The position numbers and the translations under genes were made by a program. From JADGGM01 sp035277485 (GTDB lineage: Bacteria; Gemmatimonadota; Gemmatimonadetes; Gemmatimonadales; Gemmatimonadaceae), in NCBI GenBank assembly GCA_035277485.1, contig DATEKK010000109.1:1-64000 (forward strand): a stretch of DNA of 64,000 bases. Reading direction: 5' to 3'. The notes under the pieces were generated by a model that worked only from the letters and a program-made list of their open reading frames with translations, was not told the DNA's origin and searched no databases. Shown in pieces: positions 1 through 8,191 of the stretch; positions within the stretch are counted from its first letter, which is position 1; every line of letters begins with the position of its first letter.

Positions 1-84
1 CGCCGCGTGAAGAACTACCGGCACCTCCCCTTGCTGAAACAGGCGCTCGAAACCAAACTCGTGCTCACATCCACTGCGGCCTAA
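1..84 (+). CDS. C-terminal fragment of an unidentified protein
   Basis: An open frame enters from the left edge and stops at TAA 82-84, giving 27 residues (RRVKNYRHLPLLKQALE and a short tail). The basic, Tyr/His/Leu-rich ending resembles the C-termini of some IS256/mutator-type transposases, but this is a weak memory-based resemblance. No catalytic motif or terminal repeat is inside the window. The stop codon lies inside a GCCTAAC heptamer, as for several genes here. It could equally be the end of an ordinary gene. Confidence 0.35.
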   Translation, partial: RRVKNYRHLPLLKQALETKLVLTSTAA

Positions 85-495
85 CCCGCCGCTTCCCGCG
101 CGGCACCACCTGATTTTCAACTACATTCGGGACAGCTCCCCCGCATCTGGCTTTCTACGATACGGGTGCGCGAATCGCTTTCGAATCGAGATGATTTTCG
201 GCTCGTGCCGACCACGCGCTGGCGGTATCCATTGTCGCAGTAGCGCGAGTCCTCCAGCGAATAGGCTTTCTGCTTCACGAGCCTAACGTGTCGCTGCTGG
301 CGTCAACCAGTACTTAAGATGCGGCGCGACATCAAATGCGGACACGCGGATGACTCGACGCACGACCAAAGGCCGTGCTAATGCGACACGGCGCTGCGCC
401 CGAAGTCCGGAGTCGATTCGTCCAGCCGCGCAAAAGGAACGGGCGCGGCATCTCGCCCGCGCCCGTTCAACGAACTGATCTTTACACGCAAGTCG
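85..495. other. 411-bp stretch without a recognisable gene
   Basis: I see no convincing reading frame, tRNA or repeat here. It contains one GCCTAAC heptamer at 281-287 and, at its right end, the terminator of the leftward lipoprotein gene. Base composition is less GC-rich than the rest of the window, as in the neighbouring lipoprotein gene. Confidence 0.5.
437..468 (-). terminator. Intrinsic terminator of the leftward lipoprotein gene
   Basis: GAACGGGCGCGG (437-448) and CCGCGCCCGTTC (457-468) form a perfect 12-bp stem with an 8-nt loop. Read on the minus strand the stem is followed by CTTTTG, a short T-run. It lies 28 bp beyond the stop codon of the gene at 496-1797, which fits a Rho-independent terminator. 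Confidence 0.75.
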
Positions 496-1797
496 TCAAC
501 ACTTAAACGCAAACATCGCAAACGGCCCATGTGAGGCGGCCACGACGAGCGCGGTGGCGCACGAGTTCACAGTCCATTCGGCTGCCGCCTGAAGGTTCTT
601 CGAGTCGGTGACGGTGCCAAAGACATTTGTAAATGTCCCGCCCGCACCGAGACGCACAGTGCACGTGCTTTGATTTCCGCACGAACCGGTACCGCCTACG
701 ATTCGCCACGAATACGTGTACGGAGGAACCCCGCTGGAGGCGGTTGCAGTCACGGTAACCAGCGTGAATGGCTTGCCGGTTGTCGGTCCACCAAGGATGA
801 GCGTCGGGCCGTTGTCGTCAACCAGACTCGCAGTCGTTGACGTAGACGTAACGTTGAACGCACACGACGGCGAAAATCCATCGGCTGGGTTATTAAACCA
901 GGTCGGCGTTGTGGTATGACCGGTTTGGTCCTTCAGCGTGATACCAGTAAAAAATACCCCTGCCGGTGGGAATTCCGAACACGTGGTGAGGCCCTTCTGC
1001 TCCATTGAGCCGCCAACGGCGTAGTGATAGCCCGACGTGTCGTCTATCGCCCAAGTGCTCACGCCCCCCGTCGTGACGTCTCGGGTTACAATGGTCCAGG
1101 TACAGGTACCATTCACGCAATTGCTCGCAGTTACACTACCGACCATTGAGTCTCTCGGCGTGACGTTCAATATGGTTGAACTATGACCGCACATCGGGCC
1201 ACACGCCCAAGAAGTCGCGGTCCAGAAATTTCCGCCGTAGCCAGGGGCGGTGCCGTATGTGAGTACCGGTTGAAGTATTGTCGCTGTGCTCAAGAGGTTG
1301 CTCTGAATGCCAGGGAAAGCGTAGAAGACCTGCGGGGTGTCGTTTACCACCCCGTAAGATGCTGTCGGCGATTGGGGGACATGCCATGCCGCATCGATCT
1401 CACCCCATACCGTGCCGGGGTCATACGAGGTCCATTCGACCCATGCATTCGGCCCTCCGCTCGGGTTCAGTTCGGCGCTGACACCTCGTTGCACGCGACC
1501 GGGGTGTTCGCAAAGTGGCACTTGAAACGTGCTACCGTCGGGGCGTCGAACGAGGTGGTGGATGTCTACATGCGAACCATTGGGAACAGCGAACACGCAG
1601 TCTCGGTGGTACCACCCGCTTGGCGTGGCAACGAGGTCTGTGTCTGTCGCGGCATCAACCAATCTGTCAACACCTACAGGAGCAGTGGGAATTGTTGCCG
1701 CGGGCCGTTCTCCGCAGGAAGCAGAGCTCAGCAGTGCTCCCAGAAAGAGAAGTATCCCCGACTTTTTGCGGTGAACGAATACCGGTCGGTAAATCAT
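496..1797 (-). CDS. Secreted lipoprotein-like beta-rich protein with C-terminal PKD/Ig-like domain
   Basis: The 433-residue product starts with a basic stretch, a hydrophobic segment and SSASCGE, a plausible though non-canonical lipobox (Cys about 28). Residues about 60-310 are rich in Trp, Tyr, Gly and Thr with several Cys (WACGPMCGH, NCVNGTCTW), as in an extracellular beta-sandwich. Residues about 330-410 (TVTATASSGVPPYTYSW) look like a PKD/Ig-fold domain. I do not recognise the central domain; a distant concanavalin-like fold of the eqolisin/neprosin kind is one guess. The gene is visibly less GC-rich than its neighbours, which may indicate transfer. It is divergent from the esterase gene. 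Confidence 0.7.
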   Translation of the reverse strand: MIYRPVFVHRKKSGILLFLGALLSSASCGERPAATIPTAPVGVDRLVDAATDTDLVATPSGWYHRDCVFAVPNGSHVDIHHLVRRPDGSTFQVPLCEHPGRVQRGVSAELNPSGGPNAWVEWTSYDPGTVWGEIDAAWHVPQSPTASYGVVNDTPQVFYAFPGIQSNLLSTATILQPVLTYGTAPGYGGNFWTATSWACGPMCGHSSTILNVTPRDSMVGSVTASNCVNGTCTWTIVTRDVTTGGVSTWAIDDTSGYHYAVGGSMEQKGLTTCSEFPPAGVFFTGITLKDQTGHTTTPTWFNNPADGFSPSCAFNVTSTSTTASLVDDNGPTLILGGPTTGKPFTLVTVTATASSGVPPYTYSWRIVGGTGSCGNQSTCTVRLGAGGTFTNVFGTVTDSKNLQAAAEWTVNSCATALVVAASHGPFAMFAFKC

Positions 1798-2106
1798 TGT
1801 TGCCTCCGTTGCACGTCGTTGGCTGACGGCGGGGTGTCACAGCAGCTAGGTCATCACGGCAAACCACAGCCGGTCTCGTTAGACAGGCAGATTCTGTAGG
1901 AGCAGGCTTGCGTTCGCTGACGGCGGAGGCGATTCTCGCAGATGCACTACTCGAGGGCTTTCGTTGCCGACCGATTGTACAATCATCATCTCCGAACAGC
2001 AAGTATCGTTAGGCTACGTTAGACAGTGCTAACTGGAAGCGCGCGGCTGGCTGCCGCGTCCGCTATGACTCGTTTCATGTACAATCTCAGTTGTACTTCG
2101 CTAACT
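1798..2106. promoter_or_regulatory. Divergent intergenic region with two TTGTAC/GTACAA operator-like sites
   Basis: This region lies between the leftward lipoprotein and rightward esterase. It holds the perfect 12-bp palindrome GATTGTACAATC at 1973-1984 and, about 95 bp on, the spaced inverted repeat GTACAA-N6-TTGTAC at 2079-2096, just before the esterase start at 2107. The shared half-site suggests one dimeric regulator; PadR-type repressors favour TGTA...TACA sites, but no such regulator is encoded nearby. A GTTAGGC heptamer lies at about 2008-2014. Confidence 0.45.
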
Positions 2107-3783
2107 ATGAACCGGCCTCTTCTGCTCGCGCTGTTCACCGTGCTCGTGCCGATCGTCGCGCAAAACGCCTCTACTCAATCCGCAGCGGGATTGCGATTTG
2201 AGATCGCGTTTCCGAACAGCGCCGCGGCGCGCACGGGTCGAGCGTACGTGGCACTCGCCAGAGACGGCACGCCCGAGCCGAGACTGCAAGCGGGCGGTCT
2301 CGCGCGCAGCACGCCGTTCTTCGGCACCGACGTGCGCGCGCTACCGCCGGGCCACACGGTCATCGTCGACGCGCACGCGGCGGGCTATCCGTTGCGCAGC
2401 CTCGCGTCGCTGCCGGCGGGCGACTATTGGGTGCAGGCGGTGTTCAACGTGTACACGGAATTCCACCGCGCGGACGGCCGCACGCTGTGGCTGCACCAGG
2501 ACCAGTGGGAAGGGCAGCACTGGAACGAGTCGCCCGGCAACCTGGTGAGCGAGCCGCAGCGCATGCACATCGATCCGCGCGCCACGAAAACCGTTCGCCT
2601 AACGCTGACGCGTACGTTGCCGCCCATCGCGCTGCCGGCCGACACCAAGTGGGTGAAACACATCAAGATCCAGAGCCGCCTGCTCACCGCGTTCTGGGGC
2701 CACCCGATGTACTTAGGCGCCACGGTCCTGCTGCCGGCGGGGTACGACGACCATCCGGATGCGCACTATCCGGTGATCTACGAGCAGGGACACTTCACGC
2801 TGTCCCCGCCGTTCGGATTCGATCCCAATGCGACGCCCGAAACGGCCGAGCACGCCGCGGACCGCCGGCGCCTAACGGAGCGCGAGCCCGGCTACGAGTT
2901 CGCGCAGGCGTGGATGGGCGACAGCTTCCCGCGCGTCATCGCGATCACGTTCCAGCACCCGACGCCGTATTACGATGACTCCTATGCCGTGAATTCGGTG
3001 AACGACGGCCCCTACGGCGACGCCATCATCCAGGAGCTCATTCCCTATCTCGAGCAGCACTTCCGGATCATCGCCAAACCGTACGCGCGCATCTTGATCG
3101 GCGGGTCAACCGGCGGATGGGAAGCGCTCGCGCTCCAGATCTATCATCCCGATTTCTTCGGCGGAGCATGGGGTCTCTATCCCGACCCGGTCGACTTCCG
3201 CCGCTATCAACTGAGCAACATTTACGAGGATACCAGCGCGTTCGCCATCGCGCGCAGCCCATGGATCGCATCCGAGGTGCCGGCCGAGCGCGAGAACAGC
3301 GGCATGCCGACCATCACGATGCGGCAGGAGAGCCAGCTCGAGGATGCGTTAGGCACGCACGGACGCTCGGGCGAGCAGTTGGAAGCGTGGGAAGCCGTGT
3401 TCGGTCCCACCGACCCACAAGGCTATCCCGCGGCACTGTGGGACAAGCGCACCGGGCACATGAACCACGACGTGGCCGGCTACATGCGCGATCACGGCTA
3501 CGACCTGCGCGCCTATCTCGAGCAGCACTGGAGCACCATCGGCACGCCGCTTCGCGGCAAGATCCACGTCGTCGTGGGCGACATGGACAGCTACTATCTC
3601 AACCTCGCCTGTTATCTGTTACAGGATTTTCTCGATAGTACGACCGCACCGCACTACGACGGTTCCTTCACGTACGGACGCCCGCTCAAGCCGCACGGCT
3701 GGCAGCCGTGGACAGACGCCGCGTTCGTGCGCATGGCGTTCGACACCATCCAGGCACACGCGCCGGCCGACGTTGGCCGTTAG
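2107..3783 (+). CDS. Exported esterase, alpha/beta-hydrolase (esterase D-like)
   Basis: The 558-residue product begins with a clear Sec signal peptide (MNRPLLLALFTVLVPIVAQN). I chose the ATG at 2107 because the GTG at 2026 would put 27 residues before it. Residues about 90-190 look like a beta-sandwich domain. The rest is an esterase D/enterochelin-esterase-like alpha/beta-hydrolase: FGHPMYLGATVLLPAGYDD at the start of the catalytic domain would be the family entry region, the nucleophile elbow is GGSTGG, and HxxH-type residues follow near the C-terminus (KPHGWQPW). It probably hydrolyses esters in the periplasm or outside the cell; the substrate is unknown. The TAG stop lies inside a GTTAGGC heptamer. 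Confidence 0.75.
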   Translation: MNRPLLLALFTVLVPIVAQNASTQSAAGLRFEIAFPNSAAARTGRAYVALARDGTPEPRLQAGGLARSTPFFGTDVRALPPGHTVIVDAHAAGYPLRSLASLPAGDYWVQAVFNVYTEFHRADGRTLWLHQDQWEGQHWNESPGNLVSEPQRMHIDPRATKTVRLTLTRTLPPIALPADTKWVKHIKIQSRLLTAFWGHPMYLGATVLLPAGYDDHPDAHYPVIYEQGHFTLSPPFGFDPNATPETAEHAADRRRLTEREPGYEFAQAWMGDSFPRVIAITFQHPTPYYDDSYAVNSVNDGPYGDAIIQELIPYLEQHFRIIAKPYARILIGGSTGGWEALALQIYHPDFFGGAWGLYPDPVDFRRYQLSNIYEDTSAFAIARSPWIASEVPAERENSGMPTITMRQESQLEDALGTHGRSGEQLEAWEAVFGPTDPQGYPAALWDKRTGHMNHDVAGYMRDHGYDLRAYLEQHWSTIGTPLRGKIHVVVGDMDSYYLNLACYLLQDFLDSTTAPHYDGSFTYGRPLKPHGWQPWTDAAFVRMAFDTIQAHAPADVGR

Positions 3784-3810
3784 GCGCGCGGCCGAGCATT
3801 AGGAGGTCCC

Positions 3811-4311
3811 ATGCGGCTCGTGGATCCCATGGTGCAGGAGTTCGATCAGGAAGCGCCGACGACGCGCCGCGTGCTCGAGCGCGTGCCGCTCGACAAGAAG
3901 GATTGGAAGCCGCACCCGCGCTCCATGTCGCTGGGCCGGCTGGCGTCGTGGATGGCGAACGCGCCCGGCTGGACCGCCGGCGTGCTTTATCAGGACGGCA
4001 TCGATGTCGGCGACTGGGAGTCGTTCCCGGTCCCCGCGTCGACGAGCGCATTGCTGTCCACGTTCGATGAAGGTTGCAACGCGGCGCGCGCGGCGCTCGC
4101 CAAAATGGATGACAAGGCAGCCACCGCCGGGTGGAGTTTCCGTATGGGCAGCAAGACGCTCAACACCTTTCCGCGCATCGGCTTCGCGAGGCTGTTCCTG
4201 CTGAGCGACGCGATACACCATCGGGGCCAGATGTCGGTGTTCCTGCGCCTGCTCGACGTCCCGGTGCCGGCGATCTACGGTCCGAGCGCGGACGACAATC
4301 CGTATTTCTGA
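3811..4311 (+). CDS. DinB-family protein
   Basis: The 166-residue cytoplasmic product has the four-helix DinB fold. The C-terminal helix DAIHHRGQMSVFLRLLDV carries the conserved H-x-x-x family metal ligand, and the ending PAIYGPSADD is typical. A strong Shine-Dalgarno sequence (AGGAGG, about 3800-3806) supports the ATG at 3811. It starts 27 bp after the esterase stop, so the two may be cotranscribed. DinB-like proteins are often thiol S-transferases or metal-dependent hydrolases; the substrate here is unknown. A second, exported DinB-like protein follows. Confidence 0.8.
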   Translation: MRLVDPMVQEFDQEAPTTRRVLERVPLDKKDWKPHPRSMSLGRLASWMANAPGWTAGVLYQDGIDVGDWESFPVPASTSALLSTFDEGCNAARAALAKMDDKAATAGWSFRMGSKTLNTFPRIGFARLFLLSDAIHHRGQMSVFLRLLDVPVPAIYGPSADDNPYF

Positions 4312-4414
4312 AGTCGGGCAAGTGAAGTCGGACAGGGCCGGACGACGCGTACAGTCTGGACATCGGATGCTGCGCAGACCAACATCAACGCCTACCCTAA
4401 ACCGAGCGAGATCC

Positions 4415-4954
4415 ATGCGTGTCAGTCTGTGTATTGCCACCGTGGCCGTAGCCATGCTGCCGGGACTCGTTGCCGCGCAATCATCTTCTAGCCCGGTGGC
4501 GGACGCGTTTCGCGATAACGCCAGCCGTGTTAGTAAGAACTTGATTGCCGCAGCCGAGACGATGCCGGCCGACAAGTACAGCTTCAAGCCGACGCCCGCG
4601 CAGATGAGCTTTGGCCAGATTGTCGTGCACCTGTCGCAGGGCAACGACTACCTGTGCGGCGCGATCGGCGGCGAGAAAGCGCCCACGCGCACCAAGATTG
4701 CCGATACCGCCAGTAAGGAAGAGCTCGTCGCGCGCCTCAAGGAAACGTTCGCGTTCTGCGACCAGGCGCTGGCGAAGCTGGACGACTCGAAGCTGAGCGA
4801 GCAGCTACCGTTCTTTGGCGGGAAAACACGGTCGCGCGCCGCGATCATGACGCTGACCACGGGTGACTGGGCCGACCATTACAGCCAGTCTTCCGTGTAT
4901 TTGCGGATGAACGGCGAGCTGCCGCCGACGGCGAAGGGCAAGCAGGCGGACTGA
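4415..4954 (+). CDS. Exported DinB-like protein
   Basis: The 179-residue product starts with a signal peptide (MRVSLCIATVAVAMLPGLVAAQ). I chose the ATG at 4415 for this reason; an upstream in-frame start at 4322 would put a basic tail before it. The mature part matches the DinB helical fold: FRDNASRVSKNLIAAAETMP, FGQIVVHLSQGNDYLCG (His as metal ligand) and GDWADHYSQSSVYLRMNGELPP (second His). It is the second DinB-fold gene in a row but differs from the first by being exported. The 103-bp gap before it carries GTCCG-rich sequence that recurs at 14.7 and 23.4 kb. Confidence 0.75.
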   Translation: MRVSLCIATVAVAMLPGLVAAQSSSSPVADAFRDNASRVSKNLIAAAETMPADKYSFKPTPAQMSFGQIVVHLSQGNDYLCGAIGGEKAPTRTKIADTASKEELVARLKETFAFCDQALAKLDDSKLSEQLPFFGGKTRSRAAIMTLTTGDWADHYSQSSVYLRMNGELPPTAKGKQAD

Positions 4955-4997
4955 CGCTATCGAGTTGGGCGGACGGGTCGGCGGAGCTCCGGATGTT

Positions 4998-6503
4998 TTA
5001 CTTGCACTTGGAGTGGAGCACTCCGTTGAGCACGTCGATCCGTCCGAAGTTGTAGTTGATGTCCGGTTTCGACTTGCCCTTTGGCGCGTCGGCCGAGCTC
5101 AAAATGCAGGACTCGAGCTGGCTCGGTGTGGGTTTGCTGGCGGCCTGCGCCTTGATCACCGCCGCTTCGCCCGCGACGAGCGGAGACGAGAAGCTCGTGC
5201 CCGCGTTCGCGACGTAGTGGCGCTCGTCCGCGCACACCGAGAACAGCGCCGCGCTGCAGGCGCCGATCACCAGATCGGCAGCATTCGCGGAATCTTGCGT
5301 GACGAGGCCGCCGCCCGGCGCGAACACCGCGACATCGACCTTGCCGAAGTTCGAGTACACGGCGATCGAGTCGAAGTTGGTCCCGTTGACCGGTCCCGTC
5401 GCGCCCACGCTGATCACCTGGCGGATACCACCGGCGAGCACGTGCACGCTATCGGCGTAGCTGCCGTGCGGGCCGGTAGCGGTGTTGCTATTGAGGGCTT
5501 CGTTGCCCGCGGCGGCGACGACTAACGCACCGCGCGTCGTGGCGTAATCGATGGCGCGCTGGATGAGATCCGCGACGGCGAGATCGAACGGACTCGAGCG
5601 TCTGAGGTAGCCGCCGAGGCTGACGTTGACGACGTCCGCGCCGTGGTCGGCCGCGTAGAGGATGCCGGTGATGACGGTAAAGTCGTCGCCGGCGCCGTTG
5701 TCGTCGAGCACGCGTACCATGACGAGCTGCGCTTGCGGGGCGACGGCGGCGATGCCTAACGAGTTGCTCGCGATGAGCGACGATACGAACGTTCCATGGC
5801 CGACCGAATCGTGGCTGAACGGCAGCGGTGTGGCGCCCACGGTGTCCGTCGGGTTGAACGCGAACGACGTCGACAACGTGGTATTGACGCGGCCCGCGAG
5901 ATCGATGTGTGCGGTGTCGATGCCGGAGTCCAGGATGAACACCTTCATCCCCGAGCCTTGCGACGACACCTGCCACGCGCTGTCGGCCTTGATCGTCGTC
6001 ATGTTCCACTGGAGGCCGGCCCGGAAGAACTGGGCCGTCCGGGGATCGACTAACGGAGTTAGGCGTGAAGCGCGCGTCGCGCTCGTGAGCGGTCGCACGA
6101 CCATCTGCGAGGGACGGAGCGGATCGCGCACGTACTGCCGCCTGAAGTTGGGCAGGATGAGCGCGGCGGTGCCCGACGAGCGCAACGCGTTGGCTGCCGC
6201 GGGCGTGAGCCCCGTGACCAGCGCCAGCCCCATGCTCTTCTGCACGCGCGCGATGCGTCCGCCGGCCTGCTCGACCGCCTCTTGGAGCGACGGCGGTACC
6301 ACGCCGTTGTTCCCGAACTCGACGATGTAGCTCGGCGCCGCCGGCAGCGGGAGTTTGGCGAGTTGCTTCGCCGTTGGGGCGAGCGGCATTCCTTCGCCGC
6401 ACGCCGTGAGCTGCGCGGCCGTTGCAGTTGCCGCGAGCAGCAATGCCCAACGGATGGCGGGCGCCCACCGGGCGCGATTCGAGCGAAGCGCGGAGTTCTT
6501 CAT
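4998..6503 (-). CDS. Subtilisin-like serine protease (S8) lipoprotein
   Basis: The 501-residue product has a lipoprotein signal (AAQLTACGEG, Cys 35), an I9-type propeptide/inhibitor region (about 48-120, YIVEFGNNG) and a complete S8 domain. The triad is Asp192 (ILDSGID), His236 (SVGHGTFVSS) and Ser437 (NAGTSFSSP), with the oxyanion Asn334 (AAAGNEA). The ATG at 6503 gives the signal peptide; the frame stays open further upstream only over the divergent gene. It should be a cell-surface or secreted protease. It is divergent from a small lipoprotein gene, 139 bp away. Confidence 0.9.
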   Translation of the reverse strand: MKNSALRSNRARWAPAIRWALLLAATATAAQLTACGEGMPLAPTAKQLAKLPLPAAPSYIVEFGNNGVVPPSLQEAVEQAGGRIARVQKSMGLALVTGLTPAAANALRSSGTAALILPNFRRQYVRDPLRPSQMVVRPLTSATRASRLTPLVDPRTAQFFRAGLQWNMTTIKADSAWQVSSQGSGMKVFILDSGIDTAHIDLAGRVNTTLSTSFAFNPTDTVGATPLPFSHDSVGHGTFVSSLIASNSLGIAAVAPQAQLVMVRVLDDNGAGDDFTVITGILYAADHGADVVNVSLGGYLRRSSPFDLAVADLIQRAIDYATTRGALVVAAAGNEALNSNTATGPHGSYADSVHVLAGGIRQVISVGATGPVNGTNFDSIAVYSNFGKVDVAVFAPGGGLVTQDSANAADLVIGACSAALFSVCADERHYVANAGTSFSSPLVAGEAAVIKAQAASKPTPSQLESCILSSADAPKGKSKPDINYNFGRIDVLNGVLHSKCK

Positions 6504-6642
6504 TGGCCGAAACTGGCGTCCCAAGGCGTAGGCGTCAAGGCTTTCGTGGCGATCGTCGCCTAAGCCCAACACTCGCATTTCGTGCCACGGCACCGCATAC
6601 TTGCGGGGTTCGCGTTCACCACTCGCTTTCGAGGTGTCTTGG

Positions 6643-7362
6643 ATGCACAAGCCCTGGGCCCAACTCGCCCCCATCGCCGCTGTGTGTGCGATCTGCGGTC
6701 TGTCGACGCTCACCGCGTGCGGAGGCTCCACCGCCCCATCCGCGCCGTCGTTCAACGAGGCGCGCCACCTCGATACGCTCGCCCAACAAGCGGCGTCCGC
6801 GGGCGCATTCGATCGGTTCCGCCTGCTGCAGTATCCGATCGCCATTCTCGCGCATGGCGTGAGTCCGGAATCGGTCACCGTGAGCGTGAACGGACAGGAT
6901 CAGATTTTCGAAATCGCGGGGGCCGACCTGGTCGGCACCACGGCCGGAAAGACCCAGACGCCTAACGATTCCGTGTTCATCGTCGTCGCCTGGCAAGGGA
7001 GCGACGTGTCGCAGCTGGTGTACGCCGAAATGGACGCGCAGTCCAACCTCATCGACGTGGCGTGGCTCACCGATACCACGGCGAACTTCAACCTCACCTC
7101 CGAGGCCGTCGCCGCCCAACTGACCAGCTCGAGCGGCGCGTGCGTCACACTGCGGCTGGCATCGCCGTCGAATCTCATCAACGCGAAGTGCACGAAGGCA
7201 TCCATTACCGGCGCGTTCAGCCTCAATTTCGCCGCCGCGCCGGACTCCGTGGGCTTCGTGCTCGCGTCGCAGGCGATTCCCGGTGTTCGTCTGCTCTCGA
7301 CGCTGTCGAACGGCGGACAAGACATCATCCCGAGACTGCACCGAACGCCCGCTCGGCCCTGA
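6643..7362 (+). CDS. Predicted lipoprotein of unknown function
   Basis: The 239-residue product has a lipoprotein signal ending LSTLTACGGS (lipobox LTAC). The mature protein is beta-rich and Ser/Thr/Asn-rich, without a domain I recognise. A GAGGTG ribosome-binding site precedes the ATG at 6643. It is divergent from the S8 protease gene and followed by a DUF4142 gene 116 bp downstream. Function is unknown; a protease-associated surface role is only guilt by neighbourhood. Confidence 0.7.
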   Translation: MHKPWAQLAPIAAVCAICGLSTLTACGGSTAPSAPSFNEARHLDTLAQQAASAGAFDRFRLLQYPIAILAHGVSPESVTVSVNGQDQIFEIAGADLVGTTAGKTQTPNDSVFIVVAWQGSDVSQLVYAEMDAQSNLIDVAWLTDTTANFNLTSEAVAAQLTSSSGACVTLRLASPSNLINAKCTKASITGAFSLNFAAAPDSVGFVLASQAIPGVRLLSTLSNGGQDIIPRLHRTPARP

Positions 7363-7478
7363 CGACCGCCACGGGATGAATCCGATCGGAGACTGACCGC
7401 CGTACACGCGGTGACACGAGGCACGTGCGTCCGGTATCCGTCCGGCGCCTCGTGCTTCTCATCACCGAGGAACACGGC

Positions 7479-8042
7479 ATGAGCGGTCAGAAGAAGGGCA
7501 TCGCGATGATGCTGTTGGCCGGCGCGGTGAGCGCCGCCGGATGGATGGCGTTCGTTCCCACCATGCGCGGCTACGCCGCGACGCGCGCACACAGCGACGC
7601 GAACATCGTCTTCGTGTTGGATCAGGCCAGCGCCGCCGACAGCGCGCGCGGCGCGCTCGCGTGGACGAAAGCGACGAGCACCGACGTCAAGAATTTCGGG
7701 AAGCTCATGGCCGGCGAGCACCACGCGCTGCGCCTCGCGGGCCAGCAACTGGCCCACAAGTTAGGCGTAACGCCGGAAGAGCCGGCCGGCTTCACGGGCA
7801 CCGCCGATGCCATGCACGAGATGGATTCGCTTCAGGCCATGCCTAACGGGAAGGCCTGGGATAGAGCCTACATGGATTTCGAGGTCGCGTACCACCAGGC
7901 GGTGCTGACCACCGCGAGCAAAGCGTTAGGCGACGCGCAGAACCCCGACCTCAAGGCGCTGATCACGCAAGCCGCGCCGGTGATCAAGCATCATCTCGCG
8001 GAGGCGGAGCGGATCCAGAAGAGCATGGGAAGCGGCAAGTGA
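7479..8042 (+). CDS. DUF4142-type exported helical protein
   Basis: The 187-residue product has an N-terminal hydrophobic signal/anchor followed by a ferritin-like helical bundle. ANIVFVLDQASAADSARGAL, KNFGKLMAGEHHAL and IKHHLAEAERIQKSM are typical of DUF4142 proteins, with the conserved EHH and the final KHHL helix. I chose the ATG at 7479 because GAGG precedes it and the hydrophobic segment starts soon after. DUF4142 proteins are common exported proteins of soil bacteria with no settled function. The gene ends just before a 54-bp inverted repeat. Confidence 0.8.
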   Translation: MSGQKKGIAMMLLAGAVSAAGWMAFVPTMRGYAATRAHSDANIVFVLDQASAADSARGALAWTKATSTDVKNFGKLMAGEHHALRLAGQQLAHKLGVTPEEPAGFTGTADAMHEMDSLQAMPNGKAWDRAYMDFEVAYHQAVLTTASKALGDAQNPDLKALITQAAPVIKHHLAEAERIQKSMGSGK

Positions 8043-8046
8043 CGTT

Positions 8047-8191
8047 GCCGTGGGGAAGCGCTAACGCTTGGGGAATCGGCGGCTCGCGCTGCCGTGGGGA
8101 GTCAGGTGATTCGGCGGGCAGTTCGTCACCGCCCCATTCCCCAAGGCGGCGCGAGCCGCCGATTCCCCAAGCGTCAGCGCTTCCCTACGGC
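8047..8191. repeat. 54-bp inverted repeat between convergent genes
   Basis: Left arm 8047-8100 and right arm 8138-8191 are reverse complements at 50 of 54 positions, with a 37-nt spacer. The right arm runs into the last codons of the M1 aminopeptidase gene, whose stop is at 8174-8176. It could act as a bidirectional terminator for the convergent DUF4142 and peptidase genes. The arms are far longer than a normal terminator stem, and an insertion or recombination origin is possible. Confidence 0.8.

Noticed and set aside
1183..1899. 238-codon plus-strand frame opposite the lipoprotein gene
   Set aside because: It has no signal, motif or ribosome-binding site, whereas the minus-strand gene has a lipoprotein signal and a terminator.
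5488..6468. 326-codon minus-strand frame over the S8 protease
   Set aside because: The composition is Arg/Ala-rich and it lies entirely within the protease, whose catalytic triad is in the other frame.
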